Notes under the pieces: model-generated
The model's database searches: none
The model's input: only the letters and a program-made list of their open reading frames with translations
Told to the model about the DNA's origin: nothing
Shown: positions 1-8,072 of the stretch, in pieces
How positions within the stretch are numbered: position 1 is the first letter of the stretch
How the letters are laid out: every line of letters begins with the position of its first letter
Assembly: GCA_903830565.1 (NCBI GenBank)
Contig: CAIKUF010000053.1
Location: 1-40,814 of the forward strand
Source of the DNA: an uncultured bacterium
Lineage (GTDB): Bacteria > Pseudomonadota > Gammaproteobacteria > Burkholderiales > Burkholderiaceae_C
Direction of reading: 5' to 3'
DNA length: 40,814 nucleotides
Position numbers and translations under genes: made by a program

Positions 1-202
1 CCTGGCAGGGGCCTGATCAAGTAAAAGCAGTCACACCGGCGGGTCGATAGACTGTCTCTTTTGACCAGATCAACTCGACCACCGAACAGCCTCACTTCAC
101 GCTCGCTTCAGGCTCATACCTGGATTGGAAAATACTGCGGGAGATTCCGAGCCTGGCAAGCGGCCGCCTCAAGGCCTTCACCGACACGTTAAGCTGGCGG
201 TC
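1..202. other. Left-edge region with no supportable gene
   Basis: No start-to-stop gene is supported here. Positions 1-24 read as a short open frame ending in TAA and could be the tail of a gene lying outside the window, but eight codons cannot be identified. A stop-free plus-strand stretch runs from about 51 into the start of alaX. It has no credible start and resembles nothing I recognise. The segment is somewhat more AT-rich than the genes that follow and probably carries the alaX promoter, though no convincing -35/-10 pair is visible. Confidence 0.4.
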
Positions 203-940
203 ATGCCGACCACCGAAGAGCTTTTCCGTGAAGACGCTGCACTCGCCGAATGCAGCGCCCTTGTCACCGCATCTGACGAGCGCGGAGTGCAGCTCGACCG
301 CACCGTGTTCTACCCGCAAGGCGGTGGCCAGGCGGGCGACCGCGGCGAACTCGTGCTCGAAGACGGCAGCGTGCTGGCCATTGCCGACACGCGCAAGGGC
401 GCATTGCCGGGCGAGATCGTGCACGTGCCCGCCGCCGGCCAGGAGGCGCTGCTCGCGCGGCTCGCGCCCGGCCAGCGTGTGCTGGCGCGCATCGACGTGC
501 AGCGCCGCCGGCGCCACATGCGCTTTCACACCGCGACCCACCTGCTGTGCGCGCTGGTGCCGCATGCGGTCGACGGCTGCTCGATCACCGCCGACTATGC
601 GCGGCTGGACTTCCACATGAACGAGCCGCTGGCGCGCGAGGCGCTCGACGCTGGCCTGGCGCGGCTGGTGGCCGAGGCGCACCCGGTGCACCAGCGCTGG
701 ATCAGCGAAGCCGAGCTCGACGCCAACCCCAGCCTCGTGCGAAGCATGAGCGTGCAGCCGCCGCGCGGCCTCGGCCGCATCCGGGTGATCGAGATAGACG
801 GCGTGGACATGCAGCCCTGCGGCGGCACACACGTCGCCAACACGGCCGAGATCGGCCCCATCGTCGTCACCAAGATCGAGAAGAAGAGCGCGATGACGCG
901 CAGGGTCGTACTCGGCTTTGCCAAGCCTGCCGAAGGCTAG
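203..940 (+). CDS. alaX: AlaX-type alanyl-tRNA editing hydrolase
   Basis: Free-standing homologue of the AlaRS editing domain; the family hydrolyses Ser- or Gly-mischarged tRNA(Ala) in the cytoplasm. The 245-residue product has both metal-binding motifs of the family: HTATH at residues 109-113 (HxxxH) and CGGTH at 206-210 (CxxxH). The N-terminus (VFYPQGGGQAGDRG) is the conserved AlaX/AlaRS glycine-rich segment. A TTG at 125 would add 26 residues of no family character, so I prefer ATG 203, where the protein begins like other AlaX proteins (TEELFREDA). No strong ribosome binding site is visible. There is no AlaRS core, so this is not a truncated alaS. The last 40 bp of coding sequence is duplicated 133 bp downstream. 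The family call is firm; the choice between Ser and Gly specificity is open. Confidence 0.9.
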   Translation: MPTTEELFREDAALAECSALVTASDERGVQLDRTVFYPQGGGQAGDRGELVLEDGSVLAIADTRKGALPGEIVHVPAAGQEALLARLAPGQRVLARIDVQRRRRHMRFHTATHLLCALVPHAVDGCSITADYARLDFHMNEPLAREALDAGLARLVAEAHPVHQRWISEAELDANPSLVRSMSVQPPRGLGRIRVIEIDGVDMQPCGGTHVANTAEIGPIVVTKIEKKSAMTRRVVLGFAKPAEG

Positions 941-1054
941 TCGCGCGTTCTTCCGGTGCAGGCTCACATCGCGCAGCGATGTGAGGGGGGCGCAGCCCGC
1001 GTGCCGGAGCCACAAGAAGAGCGCGATGACGCGCAGGGTCGTACTCGGCTTTGC
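881..1054 (+). repeat. 41-bp perfect direct repeat of the alaX 3' end
   Basis: Positions 881-921, inside alaX, and 1014-1054, in the downstream gap, are identical over 41 bp with an offset of 133 bp. The first copy reads in frame as KKSAMTRRVVLGFA and continues into KPAEG. The second copy is out of frame with alaX, but in its own frame it encodes the same peptide and stops at once with TGA. That looks like a natural alaX end. A 92-bp spacer separates the copies and contains the 963-985 hairpin. The pattern suggests a tandem duplication or insertion at the gene's end. Confidence 0.85.
963..985. terminator. Hairpin between convergent alaX and GDT1-family gene
   Basis: A perfect 10-bp stem (CTCACATCGC / GCGATGTGAG) with a three-base GCA loop lies 23 bp after the alaX stop. 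It is followed by six G residues and lacks a T-run on either strand. It sits between convergent genes and could act as a bidirectional terminator or mRNA end stabiliser, but it is not a classical intrinsic terminator. It may also be part of a dispersed palindromic repeat. Confidence 0.4.
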
Positions 1055-1118
1055 GTGATTGCGCTGCGCGTGCGGGGCAGCGTCTTCTGCGAGTCGTGAG
1101 ATTTCAGCGCGCTGTCGA

Positions 1119-1694
1119 TCAGTAGCCTAGTGAGGCTCCGGCGCCAAGTAGCGTCGCCACGCCCAGCGCCGCGAAGATCGCCGCCGCGACGGCGTGCACC
1201 AGCCGCACCGGGATGCGCCTCGCGATGCGCTCGCCGAGCAGCACCGCCGGTACGTTCGCGATCATCATGCCCAGCGTCGTGCCGGCAACCACGGCGACCA
1301 CCGACGAATACTGCGCCGCCAGCGCAATCGTCGCGATCTGCGTCTTGTCGCCCATCTCGGCGAGGAAGAAGGCGACGAAGGTCGCGCCGAAGACACCGTA
1401 GGGCGCGATCTTCGCATCGCCTTCGTCGAGCTTGTCGGGCACCAGCGTCCAGACGGCCATCGCGAGGAACGAGACGCCGAGCACCCACCGCATGGTGTGC
1501 GGGCGGACGGCGCTCGTGATCCATGCGCCGAGCGCGCCAGCCAGCGCGTGGTTGGCCAGCGTCGCGGCAAGGATGCCGAGGATGATGGGAACAGGCCGTC
1601 TGAACTTTCCTGCGAGGACGAACGCGAGGAGTTGCGTCTTGTCTCCGATTTCGGCCAGGGCGACGACGCCCGTGGAGACGAGGAAGGCTTCCAT
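1119..1694 (-). CDS. GDT1/TMEM165 (UPF0016) family membrane transporter
   Basis: Inner-membrane cation transporter of the GDT1/TMEM165 family; bacterial members studied so far export Mn2+ (MneA type). The 191-residue protein carries the family's two signature copies of E-x-G-D-K-T: EIGDKTQ near residue 15 and EMGDKTQ near residue 112. Each heads a hydrophobic half of about three membrane segments, the usual inverted-repeat layout, and length is typical. The ATG at 1694 is preceded by GGAG with good spacing. It lies 58 bp downstream of glgA on the same strand, so it may be read with glgCA or from its own promoter in that gap. I see no yybP-ykoY-type manganese riboswitch; the gap is too short. 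Family assignment is firm; the metal is inferred. Confidence 0.88.
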   Translation of the reverse strand: MEAFLVSTGVVALAEIGDKTQLLAFVLAGKFRRPVPIILGILAATLANHALAGALGAWITSAVRPHTMRWVLGVSFLAMAVWTLVPDKLDEGDAKIAPYGVFGATFVAFFLAEMGDKTQIATIALAAQYSSVVAVVAGTTLGMMIANVPAVLLGERIARRIPVRLVHAVAAAIFAALGVATLLGAGASLGY

Positions 1695-1752
1695 ACAAGC
1701 TCCGCAGGGGATTCGGTTGTGGGTGAGGTCAGGCCCGCGCTCGGCCAGCGGC

Positions 1753-3240
1753 CTATTGCGCGACGCCCCGCCGTGCAGCCACTGCGTCGCCGTAGAGCGC
1801 GAGGTAAACCTGTGCAGCGGCGTCCCAAGAGAAGTCCTGCGCCATCGCGCGCCGCATCACCGCCTGCCAGTCCGGCGGCTGGCGGTACAGCGCGACCGCG
1901 CGCTCCAGCGCGTTCTCGAGTGCGGCGGGCCAGTCGGCGTCGACGACGAAGCCGGTCCCGCGCTCGGCGTCAGCCGCGTCGACCACCGTGTCGGCCAGCC
2001 CGCCGACGCGGCGCACGACCGGCAGCGTGCCGTAGCGCAGGCCGTAGAGCTGCGTCAGCCCGCAGGGCTCGAAGCGCGACGGCACGAGGATCGCGTCAGA
2101 GCCCGCCACCAGGCGGTGCGCCAGCGCTTCGTCGTAACCGATGCGCACCGCCACCTGCCCCGGGTGCGCGCGCGCGGCCTCAAGGAAGGCGGCCTCCAGG
2201 CCCGGCTCGCCGCTGCCTTGCACGACAAGCTGCGCGCCCTGCTTGAGCAGCATCGGCAGCGCGGCGAGCAAGAGGTCCAGCCCCTTCTGCCAGGTCAGCC
2301 GGCTGACGACACCAAACAGCAGCGCGTCGGGCTGCAGCGCCAGGCCGACTTCCGCCTGCAGCGCAAGCTTGCAGGCCGCCTTGCCAGTCGGCTCCTCAGC
2401 GCTGTAGCGCGTGGCCAGTGCCGGGTCGCGGGTCGGGTCCCACACATCCTGGTCGACGCCGTTCAAGATGCCCGAGAGCTCGCCGCTTCGCTCGCGGATC
2501 ACGCCGTCCAGCCCGAAGCCGAACTCGGGCGTCGCGATCTCGCGCGCATAGGTCGGGCTCACGGTCGTGATGCGGTGCGCGAATTTCAGACCGGCCTTCA
2601 TCAGCGAGAGCTGGCCGTGGAACTCGAGTCCGGTCGCCGCCATGAAGGGTGATGGCAGGCCGAGCAGCCCGAAGTCTGCCATCGAGAATAGGCCCTGGAA
2701 GGCGAGGTTGTGCACGGTGAACACCGAGGCCGCAGCGCTCGACGGGTGCGCCGCCATGTAGGCACAGGCCGCCGCCGCATGCCAGTCGTGCGCGTGCATC
2801 ACGTCCGGCGTCCAGGCGTTGTCGAGTTCGCCCGCCGCCAAGTGCGCCGCCACCCAACTCAGGAGCGCGAAGCGCTGCAGGTTGTCGGGCCACTCCTGAC
2901 CGTTGCTGTCCTGATACGGGCTGCCGCCGCGGCGGTAGAGGTAGGGCGCGTCAATCACATACGCGGGCACGTGGGTGAACGGCATCCGTCCGCAACGCAA
3001 GGTGACGCGCCCGGCGCCGAACACGGGGCCGATCTCGCGAATGGTGCGCTGATGAAGCACGGCGTCGGCGATCGCCGGCAGCCCCGGCAGCAGCAAGCGC
3101 ACGTCGGCACCCACGCGTGCGAGTGCCGGCGGCAGCGCCGCGGCCACGTCGGCCAGGCCGCCGGTCTTGATGAGCGGGAAGACCTCGGCGGCAACGTGCA
3201 GCACCCGCAGTGGCGGTGCCGGCAGCGGCGCCGCCTTCAA
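1753..3240 (-). CDS. glgA: Glycogen synthase (ADP-glucose, GT5)
   Basis: Transfers glucose from ADP-glucose to the growing alpha-1,4-glucan. The product has 495 residues in the GT-B fold. The N-terminal ADP-glucose loop KTGGLADV is at residues 25-32, with HDWHAA and [11 protein letters not shown] further on. The C-terminal half has [10 protein letters not shown] and [10 protein letters not shown], whose Glu (residue 391) is the conserved retaining-glycosyltransferase residue. The start is TTG at 3240, overlapping the glgC TGA in a 4-bp TTGA, which indicates translational coupling. No good ribosome binding site is seen, and a GTG at 3204, closer to the usual GlgA N-terminus (RVLHVAAE), is an alternative. 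Next to glgC, this is the bacterial ADP-glucose route. Confidence 0.95.
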   Translation of the reverse strand: MKAAPLPAPPLRVLHVAAEVFPLIKTGGLADVAAALPPALARVGADVRLLLPGLPAIADAVLHQRTIREIGPVFGAGRVTLRCGRMPFTHVPAYVIDAPYLYRRGGSPYQDSNGQEWPDNLQRFALLSWVAAHLAAGELDNAWTPDVMHAHDWHAAAACAYMAAHPSSAAASVFTVHNLAFQGLFSMADFGLLGLPSPFMAATGLEFHGQLSLMKAGLKFAHRITTVSPTYAREIATPEFGFGLDGVIRERSGELSGILNGVDQDVWDPTRDPALATRYSAEEPTGKAACKLALQAEVGLALQPDALLFGVVSRLTWQKGLDLLLAALPMLLKQGAQLVVQGSGEPGLEAAFLEAARAHPGQVAVRIGYDEALAHRLVAGSDAILVPSRFEPCGLTQLYGLRYGTLPVVRRVGGLADTVVDAADAERGTGFVVDADWPAALENALERAVALYRQPPDWQAVMRRAMAQDFSWDAAAQVYLALYGDAVAARRGVAQ

Positions 3241-4502
3241 GCGAGCTTCGCGAGCATGTCGCGCGTGACGAGCGTGATGCCGTTCTCGCTGCGATGAAAG
3301 CGCCGCGCGTCCTCAACGGCGTCCTCACCGATCACCAGGCCGTCGGGGATGACGCAGCCGCGGTCGACGACGACGCGCGTCAGGCGCGTCCGGCGTCCGA
3401 CCTGCACGTCGGGCAGCAGCACGCTCCAGTTGACGCTGGAATGCGAATGCACGCGCACGCTGGAGAACAGCACCGAGCGGAATACCGCGCCCGACATGAT
3501 GCAGCCGCCAGAGACCATCGACTCGATGGCCAGGCCGCGCCGGTCCGGCTGGTTGTGCACGAACTTGGCCGGCGGCAGTTGCGGCTGATAGGTCCAGATC
3601 GGCCACTGGCGGTCGTACAGGTCGAGCAACGGCACGGTGGCGGTGAGGTCGATGTTGGCGTCCCAGTAGGCATCGATGGTCCCCACGTCGCGCCAGTACG
3701 GTGCCTGGTGCGGCTGCGACGAGACGCAGCTCAGCTCGAACGGGTGCGCCGCGGCGCAGCCGTTGCGCACCGCATGCGGGATGATGTCCTTGCCGAAATC
3801 GTGCGTCGAGTTCGGGTCGGCGAGGTCGCGGGCGAGCTCGGCGTAGAGGTACTTGGCGTTAAAGACGTAGATGCCCATGCTCGCCAGCGACCGCGTCGGG
3901 TCGCCCGGCATCGCCGGCGGATCGGCCGGCTTCTCGACGAAGTCGGTGATCATGTGATTGGCGTCGACGGCCATCACGCCGAAGGCGCTCGCCTCGGCGC
4001 GCGGAACGGAGATGCAGGCGACCGTGCACTCGCGGCCCTTGGCCACGTGGTCGGCCAGCATCAGCGCGTAGTTCATCTTGTAGATGTGGTCGCCCGCGAG
4101 CACGACGACGTACTCGGCGCCATAGCCGTCGAGGATGTCCTGGTTCTGGTACACGGCGTCGGCCGTGCCGCGGTACCACGACTCCTCGTCGACGCGCTGC
4201 TGCGCGGGCAGCAGGTCGACGAACTCGTTCATCTCGCTCTTGAGGAAGGCCCAGCCGCGCTGCAGATGGCGCAGCAGGCTGTGGCTCTTGTACTGGGTGA
4301 TGACGCCGATGCGGCGCACGCCCGAATTCAGACAGTTCGAGAGCGCGAAGTCGACGATGCGGAACTTGCCGCCGAAGTACACCGCCGGCTTGGCGCGGGT
4401 ATCGGTCAGGTTGCGCAGGCGGCTGCCCCGCCCGCCGGCCAACACGAGCGCGACCGAGCGTCTGGGCAGGTCCATGTTGTGTGCAAGTTCGTTCGCTCTC
4501 AT
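3237..4502 (-). CDS. glgC: Glucose-1-phosphate adenylyltransferase
   Basis: Makes ADP-glucose from ATP and glucose-1-phosphate, the committed and allosterically controlled step of bacterial glycogen synthesis. The product has 421 residues. The pyrophosphorylase loop [15 protein letters not shown] is followed by [31 protein letters not shown] and FVEKPADPP, all strongly E. coli-like. The C-terminal left-handed beta-helix region ends [18 protein letters not shown]. The frame is open upstream to 4601, but ATG 4502 has a GGGAG ribosome binding site and gives a family-like N-terminus ([20 protein letters not shown]). It diverges from glgP across a 188-bp intergenic region and overlaps glgA by 4 bp. 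Confidence 0.96.
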   Translation of the reverse strand: MRANELAHNMDLPRRSVALVLAGGRGSRLRNLTDTRAKPAVYFGGKFRIVDFALSNCLNSGVRRIGVITQYKSHSLLRHLQRGWAFLKSEMNEFVDLLPAQQRVDEESWYRGTADAVYQNQDILDGYGAEYVVVLAGDHIYKMNYALMLADHVAKGRECTVACISVPRAEASAFGVMAVDANHMITDFVEKPADPPAMPGDPTRSLASMGIYVFNAKYLYAELARDLADPNSTHDFGKDIIPHAVRNGCAAAHPFELSCVSSQPHQAPYWRDVGTIDAYWDANIDLTATVPLLDLYDRQWPIWTYQPQLPPAKFVHNQPDRRGLAIESMVSGGCIMSGAVFRSVLFSSVRVHSHSSVNWSVLLPDVQVGRRTRLTRVVVDRGCVIPDGLVIGEDAVEDARRFHRSENGITLVTRDMLAKLA

Positions 4503-4690
4503 GACGGCTCCCATGCCCCGAAGGCGCGCGACGACATCACTGCCGCGCCACCCGAATCGTATCCCGCCGCGAGGCCGAATCGCGCTCGCCGGACTGCACA
4601 ATCAACACTGGCTCGGACCGTGCATGGCACCATCGTGGGGTGGCGGGCCTGTCTACCGCTGCGTGTTTCGATTCACCTAGGAAAGTTACG
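4503..4690. promoter_or_regulatory. Divergent glgC/glgP intergenic region
   Basis: 188 bp separate the divergent starts of glgC and glgP, so promoters for the synthesis arm (glgCA) and the phosphorylase arm must lie here or just inside the genes. I see the glgC ribosome binding site (GGGAG just upstream of 4502) and the glgP one (AGGAAA at 4679-4684). I find no convincing sigma-70 pair and no clear operator palindrome. Confidence 0.5.
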
Positions 4691-7153
4691 ATGCTTTCAG
4701 CGACTTCCCCATATCCCGGATTCGAGGCCAAACTCGACCGGCTGCTGCTGACGTCCGTCGGCGTGGCCCCGGGCGAAGCCAGCGCCGCCGAGCTGATGCA
4801 GGCCACGGCCGGCGTCGCGCGAAGCCAGCTTTCCGAGCGCTGGGTGCAGACCCAGGCCGCCGAGCGCGCCGACAAGGCGCGCCGCATCTACTACTTGTCG
4901 ATGGAGTTCCTGATCGGGCGCACGCTGGGCAACGCGCTTGCCGCGCTGAACCTGCACGACGATGCGGCGTCCGCGCTGAGCGCGCACGCCGCGCAGCTCG
5001 AGGACGTGGCCGAACGCGAGGCCGACGCGGCCCTGGGCAATGGCGGTCTCGGACGCCTGGCCGCGTGCTTCCTCGACTCGATGGCCACGCTCGGCCTGCC
5101 GTCGTTCGGCTATGGCATCCGCTACGAGTACGGCATGTTCGCGCAGGAGATCGCCCAAGGCCGGCAGGTCGAGCAGCCCGACCCTTGGCTGGCCGACGGA
5201 ACGCCGTGGGAGTTTCCGCGCGCCGGCATCAGCTACCCGGTGCGCTTCGGCGGTTGGGTCGACAGCCAAGGCGACCGCGCCGTCTGGCACCACGCGAGCG
5301 AGGTCGCCGCCAAGGCCTACGACATGGTTGTTCCCGGCCACGGCACGCACAAGGTGAGCACGCTGCGGCTGTGGAAGGCCGCCGCGCCGGCGCACATCGA
5401 CCTGCACGCCTTCAACAGCGGCGACTACGCGCGCGCCGCCGAGGTGAAGAACAAGATCGAGAACATCTCGTGGGTGCTGTACCCCAACGACAGCACGCCG
5501 GCCGGGCGCGAGCTGCGCCTGCGCCAGGAGTACTTCTTCGTCAGCGCCTCGCTGCAGGACCTGCTCGGCCGCCACCTGCTCGAACACGCGCGGCTGGAGA
5601 ACCTGGCCGACCAGGTCGCGATTCACCTCAACGACACCCACCCGGCGATCGGCGTCGCCGAGCTGATGCGCCTGCTGGTCGACGAGCACGGCATGCCCTG
5701 GGCCTCGGCGTGGGCGCAGTGCCAGCGCGTGTTCTCGTACACCAACCACACGCTGATGCCCGAGGCGCTGGAAACCTGGAGCGTCGGCCTGATGCAGCAC
5801 GTGCTGCCGCGCCACATGCAGATCATCCTGCGCATCAACCAGGAGTTCCTCGATGCCGCGGCGCGCCAGCGGCCCGGCGACGACGACTTCCTGCGCCGGC
5901 TGTCGCTGATCGACGAGACCGGCGAGCGCCGCGTTCGCATGGCGCACCTGAGCATCGTCGGCAGCCACACGGTGAACGGCGTGTCGGCGCTGCATTCCGA
6001 ACTGCTCGTCAAAACCGTCTTCACCGACTTCGCGAGCCTCTTTCCCGAGCGCTTCACGAACGTGACCAACGGCGTCACGCCGCGGCGCTGGCTGGCGCAG
6101 GCCAACCCGGGCCTGGCCGCGCTGCTCGACCGCACGCTGGGCAACGGCTGGCGGCTGGACCTCGACCAACTCTCGGGCCTCGCCGCGCACGCCGACAGCG
6201 GCGCGCTGCGCGCGGCGTTCGCGACCGTCAAGCACGCCAACAAGGTGCGCCTCGCGAACTACATCGATCGCAAGATCGGCGTGCGCCTGGACCCGGCAAG
6301 CCTCTTCGACGTTCAGGTCAAGCGCATCCACGAGTACAAGCGGCAACTGCTCAACGTGCTGCACGTGGTGACGCGCTACCAGGCGATCCTGGCCGACCCG
6401 CAGGCCGACTGGGTGCCGCGCAGCGTGATCCTCGCTGGCAAGGCGGCGTCGTCTTACCACATGGCCAAGCAGATCATCCGCCTGATCCACGATGTCGGCA
6501 GCGTGATCAACAACGACCCGCGCGCGGGTCACCGGCTGCGCATCGTCTTCGTGCCGAACTACGGCGTCTCGGTGGCCGAGCTGATCATGCCCGGGGCCGA
6601 CCTTTCGGAGCAGATCTCTACCGCCGGCACCGAGGCCTCGGGCACCGGCAACATGAAGCTGGCGCTGAACGGCGCGATGACCATCGGCACGCTGGACGGC
6701 GCGAACATCGAGATCCGCGACAGGGTCGGCGCGGACAACATCTTCATCTTCGGTCACACGACGCCCGAGATCGCCGAGATCGGCCGCAGCGGTTACCAGC
6801 CGCTGCGCATCTACGAGTCCAACCCGACGTTGCGCGCGGTGCTCGACGCGATCTCGAGCGGCCAGTTCTCGCCCGACGAGCCCGACCGCTACCGCGGCAT
6901 CGTCGACGCGCTGCTCTCGGGCGGCGACTACTACAAGCTGCTCGCCGACTACGACGCTTATGTAGCCGCGCAGATGCGTGTCGACGCGCTGTACCGCGAC
7001 GGCGAAGCCTGGGTGCGCTGCGCGATCGCCAACGTTTCCGGCATGGGAGCGCTGTCGTCCGACCGCGCGATACGCGAGTACGCGACGCGAATATGGGGGA
7101 TGGCGCCGCGGGGCATGGGGCGAGGCGCTGTTGACCAGACCGTCGTCGAATGA
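4691..7153 (+). CDS. glgP: Glycogen/starch phosphorylase (GT35)
   Basis: Pyridoxal-phosphate enzyme releasing glucose-1-phosphate from glycogen or maltodextrin ends. The 820-residue length is standard. The N-terminal region has YYLSMEFLIGRTLGNAL and NGGLGRLAACFLDSMATL; later come VIHLNDTHP-like AIHLNDTHPAI and VKRIHEYKRQLLN. The PLP site EASGTGNMKLALNG places the Schiff-base lysine at residue 656. ATG 4691 is chosen over an upstream GTG at 4640 because AGGAAA sits at the right distance. It opens the plus-strand degradation arm, but glgB is separated from it by about 0.9 kb of accessory DNA, so co-transcription with glgBX-malQ is doubtful. Glycogen versus maltodextrin preference cannot be read from sequence; the glg context favours glycogen. 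Confidence 0.95.
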   Translation: MLSATSPYPGFEAKLDRLLLTSVGVAPGEASAAELMQATAGVARSQLSERWVQTQAAERADKARRIYYLSMEFLIGRTLGNALAALNLHDDAASALSAHAAQLEDVAEREADAALGNGGLGRLAACFLDSMATLGLPSFGYGIRYEYGMFAQEIAQGRQVEQPDPWLADGTPWEFPRAGISYPVRFGGWVDSQGDRAVWHHASEVAAKAYDMVVPGHGTHKVSTLRLWKAAAPAHIDLHAFNSGDYARAAEVKNKIENISWVLYPNDSTPAGRELRLRQEYFFVSASLQDLLGRHLLEHARLENLADQVAIHLNDTHPAIGVAELMRLLVDEHGMPWASAWAQCQRVFSYTNHTLMPEALETWSVGLMQHVLPRHMQIILRINQEFLDAAARQRPGDDDFLRRLSLIDETGERRVRMAHLSIVGSHTVNGVSALHSELLVKTVFTDFASLFPERFTNVTNGVTPRRWLAQANPGLAALLDRTLGNGWRLDLDQLSGLAAHADSGALRAAFATVKHANKVRLANYIDRKIGVRLDPASLFDVQVKRIHEYKRQLLNVLHVVTRYQAILADPQADWVPRSVILAGKAASSYHMAKQIIRLIHDVGSVINNDPRAGHRLRIVFVPNYGVSVAELIMPGADLSEQISTAGTEASGTGNMKLALNGAMTIGTLDGANIEIRDRVGADNIFIFGHTTPEIAEIGRSGYQPLRIYESNPTLRAVLDAISSGQFSPDEPDRYRGIVDALLSGGDYYKLLADYDAYVAAQMRVDALYRDGEAWVRCAIANVSGMGALSSDRAIREYATRIWGMAPRGMGRGAVDQTVVE

Positions 7154-7325
7154 GGCGATGATTATGTCCGAGAGCGGCGGAGTCGAAATACACTCAGGAT
7201 TCCCATGTTTCCCCGTCCCCAGATCTTCCAAGAGTCGCTATCGGGGTCGGAACCTGGGTAGTTTGCCGCGGTTCGAGTCCGACACGGGTTCCCGACAGAT
7301 CAAGAAACGAGGAAAGGAAACGGAA

Positions 7326-7601
7326 ATGAAATGGACGCTGGCGATCATCTGCTCACTTGGGATGCTTACCGCGACGGGCTGCGGTCAATCGGAGCCGGTG
7401 CAAACGGCTGACTGGTACAAAGCCAACGACGCCGCGCGAAAGGCGATGCTTGAGAAGTGCAATAACAACCCGGGCGAATTGGGCGGATCGCCAAACTGCG
7501 TCAATGCTGCGGCGGCAGCCCGACAGTTGTTCTTCAGAGTCCCTGGACCCTCCGACAGATCGCTCAATGAGCGGTACAGATCGCTCAATGAGCGGTACTG
7601 A
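7326..7601 (+). CDS. EexN-like small lipoprotein
   Basis: A 91-residue predicted lipoprotein. The signal sequence ends in a lipobox-like ATGC with Cys19 as the lipidation site. The mature part TADWYKANDAARKAML and EKCNNNPGELGGSPNC closely resembles EexN-family lipoproteins. Those act in entry exclusion on IncN-type conjugative plasmids, and many uncharacterised relatives are found outside plasmids. ATG 7326 has a purine-rich leader (AGGAAAGGAAACGG). The extreme C-terminus is odd: a 21-bp in-frame tandem duplication makes SDRSLNERYRSLNERY. No conjugation genes are in the window, so an exclusion role here is unproven. Its position inside a glycogen cluster and beside a repeat array suggests horizontal acquisition. 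The 172 bp upstream (7154-7325) hold no other gene I can support. Confidence 0.75.
   Translation: MKWTLAIICSLGMLTATGCGQSEPVQTADWYKANDAARKAMLEKCNNNPGELGGSPNCVNAAAAARQLFFRVPGPSDRSLNERYRSLNERY
7555..7596 (+). repeat. 21-bp tandem duplication with internal palindrome
   Basis: Two identical adjacent 21-bp units, 7555-7575 and 7576-7596, form the 3' end of the EexN-like gene, so the reading frame is kept (seven residues per unit). Each unit contains the near-perfect palindrome CGCTCAATGAGCG (7561-7573 and 7582-7594). Such a unit could change copy number by slippage. Confidence 0.9.
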
Positions 7602-7650
7602 GCAACCCGCAGTCGAGAGCGCGTCCACAGGTTTTCGGGTCAGGGGACCG

Positions 7651-7770
7651 CGGGTCAACGGGGTCAAGGGTCAACGGGTCGGTCAACGGGGTCAGGTCTT
7701 TGCGGTCAACGGGGTCACGGTCAACGGGGTCAGGTCTTTCGGTCAACACGGTCAACGGGGTCAGGTCTTT
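7651..7770 (+). repeat. Degenerate GGTCAACGGGGTCA repeat array
   Basis: About seven head-to-tail copies of a GGTCAACGGGGTCA motif. Three of them (7681-7701, 7719-7739, 7750-7770) share an identical 21-bp form ending AGGTCTTT. The others are shortened (7653, 7669, 7704, 7741). Spacing is irregular, with no unique spacers. GGGGTCAGGTCTT-type sequence is, from memory, common next to REP-associated (Y1) transposase genes in proteobacteria, so this may be a transposon-associated repeat. No transposase is present here. Confidence 0.85.
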
Positions 7771-8072
7771 GGTTTGAACCCCCTGAAGGCAGATCCCTGA
7801 TCTTCGATTCGCACGCTTCAGCCGCCGCATTGCGTTGCGGACTCGTCTCCCCGCGCAGCACAAACGTGACGCCCAAAGCGGGCCGCCGCCTCACTTCACG
7901 CAAAATGCAGCGTTTGGCCGGGTTCCCAAAGATCAGCCCACGCGGGTCGTCGTTGAGCGAACCCGATCCGCCTCGAAGACCCGGCCTGAGGCAACACCCC
8001 CGACACCGTTCGGCCTGAAGCACCGAAGCGCTGCGCGCGCTTCGATACGATAGCGCAGGGCGAACGGGAGCC
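7771..8072. other. Non-coding stretch before glgB
   Basis: 302 bp between the repeat array and glgB. Short open frames exist on both strands but none has a ribosome binding site or recognisable product. The composition resembles a decayed mobile-element remnant rather than a gene. The last part must hold the glgB leader; GGGAG at 8066-8070 lies very close to the ATG. Confidence 0.5.

Noticed and set aside
92-1015. Long minus-strand open frame (307 codons) opposite alaX
   Set aside because: Antisense shadow of a high-GC gene; no domain recognised, while the plus strand encodes clear AlaX motifs.
1695-1752. Manganese riboswitch ahead of the GDT1-family gene
   Set aside because: The 58-bp gap is too short and shows no yybP-ykoY-like conserved loops.
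4621-4645. TGGCAC upstream of glgP as a sigma-54 -24 box
   Set aside because: No TTGC at the required -12 spacing.
4697-7231. Minus-strand open frame of 844 codons opposite glgP
   Set aside because: It mirrors glgP, is rich in Arg/Ala/Val/Gln and has no family features; glgP has a full catalytic set.
7272-7280. TTCGAGTCC resembling a tRNA T-loop
   Set aside because: The flanking bases form only two or three pairs of a T-stem and no acceptor, D or anticodon arm is present.
7651-7770. Possible CRISPR array
   Set aside because: Repeat units are degenerate and unevenly spaced, with no unique spacers of constant size and no cas genes.
7830-8053. Short plus-strand open frames before glgB
   Set aside because: Two overlapping frames without ribosome binding sites or recognisable products; more likely decayed DNA.
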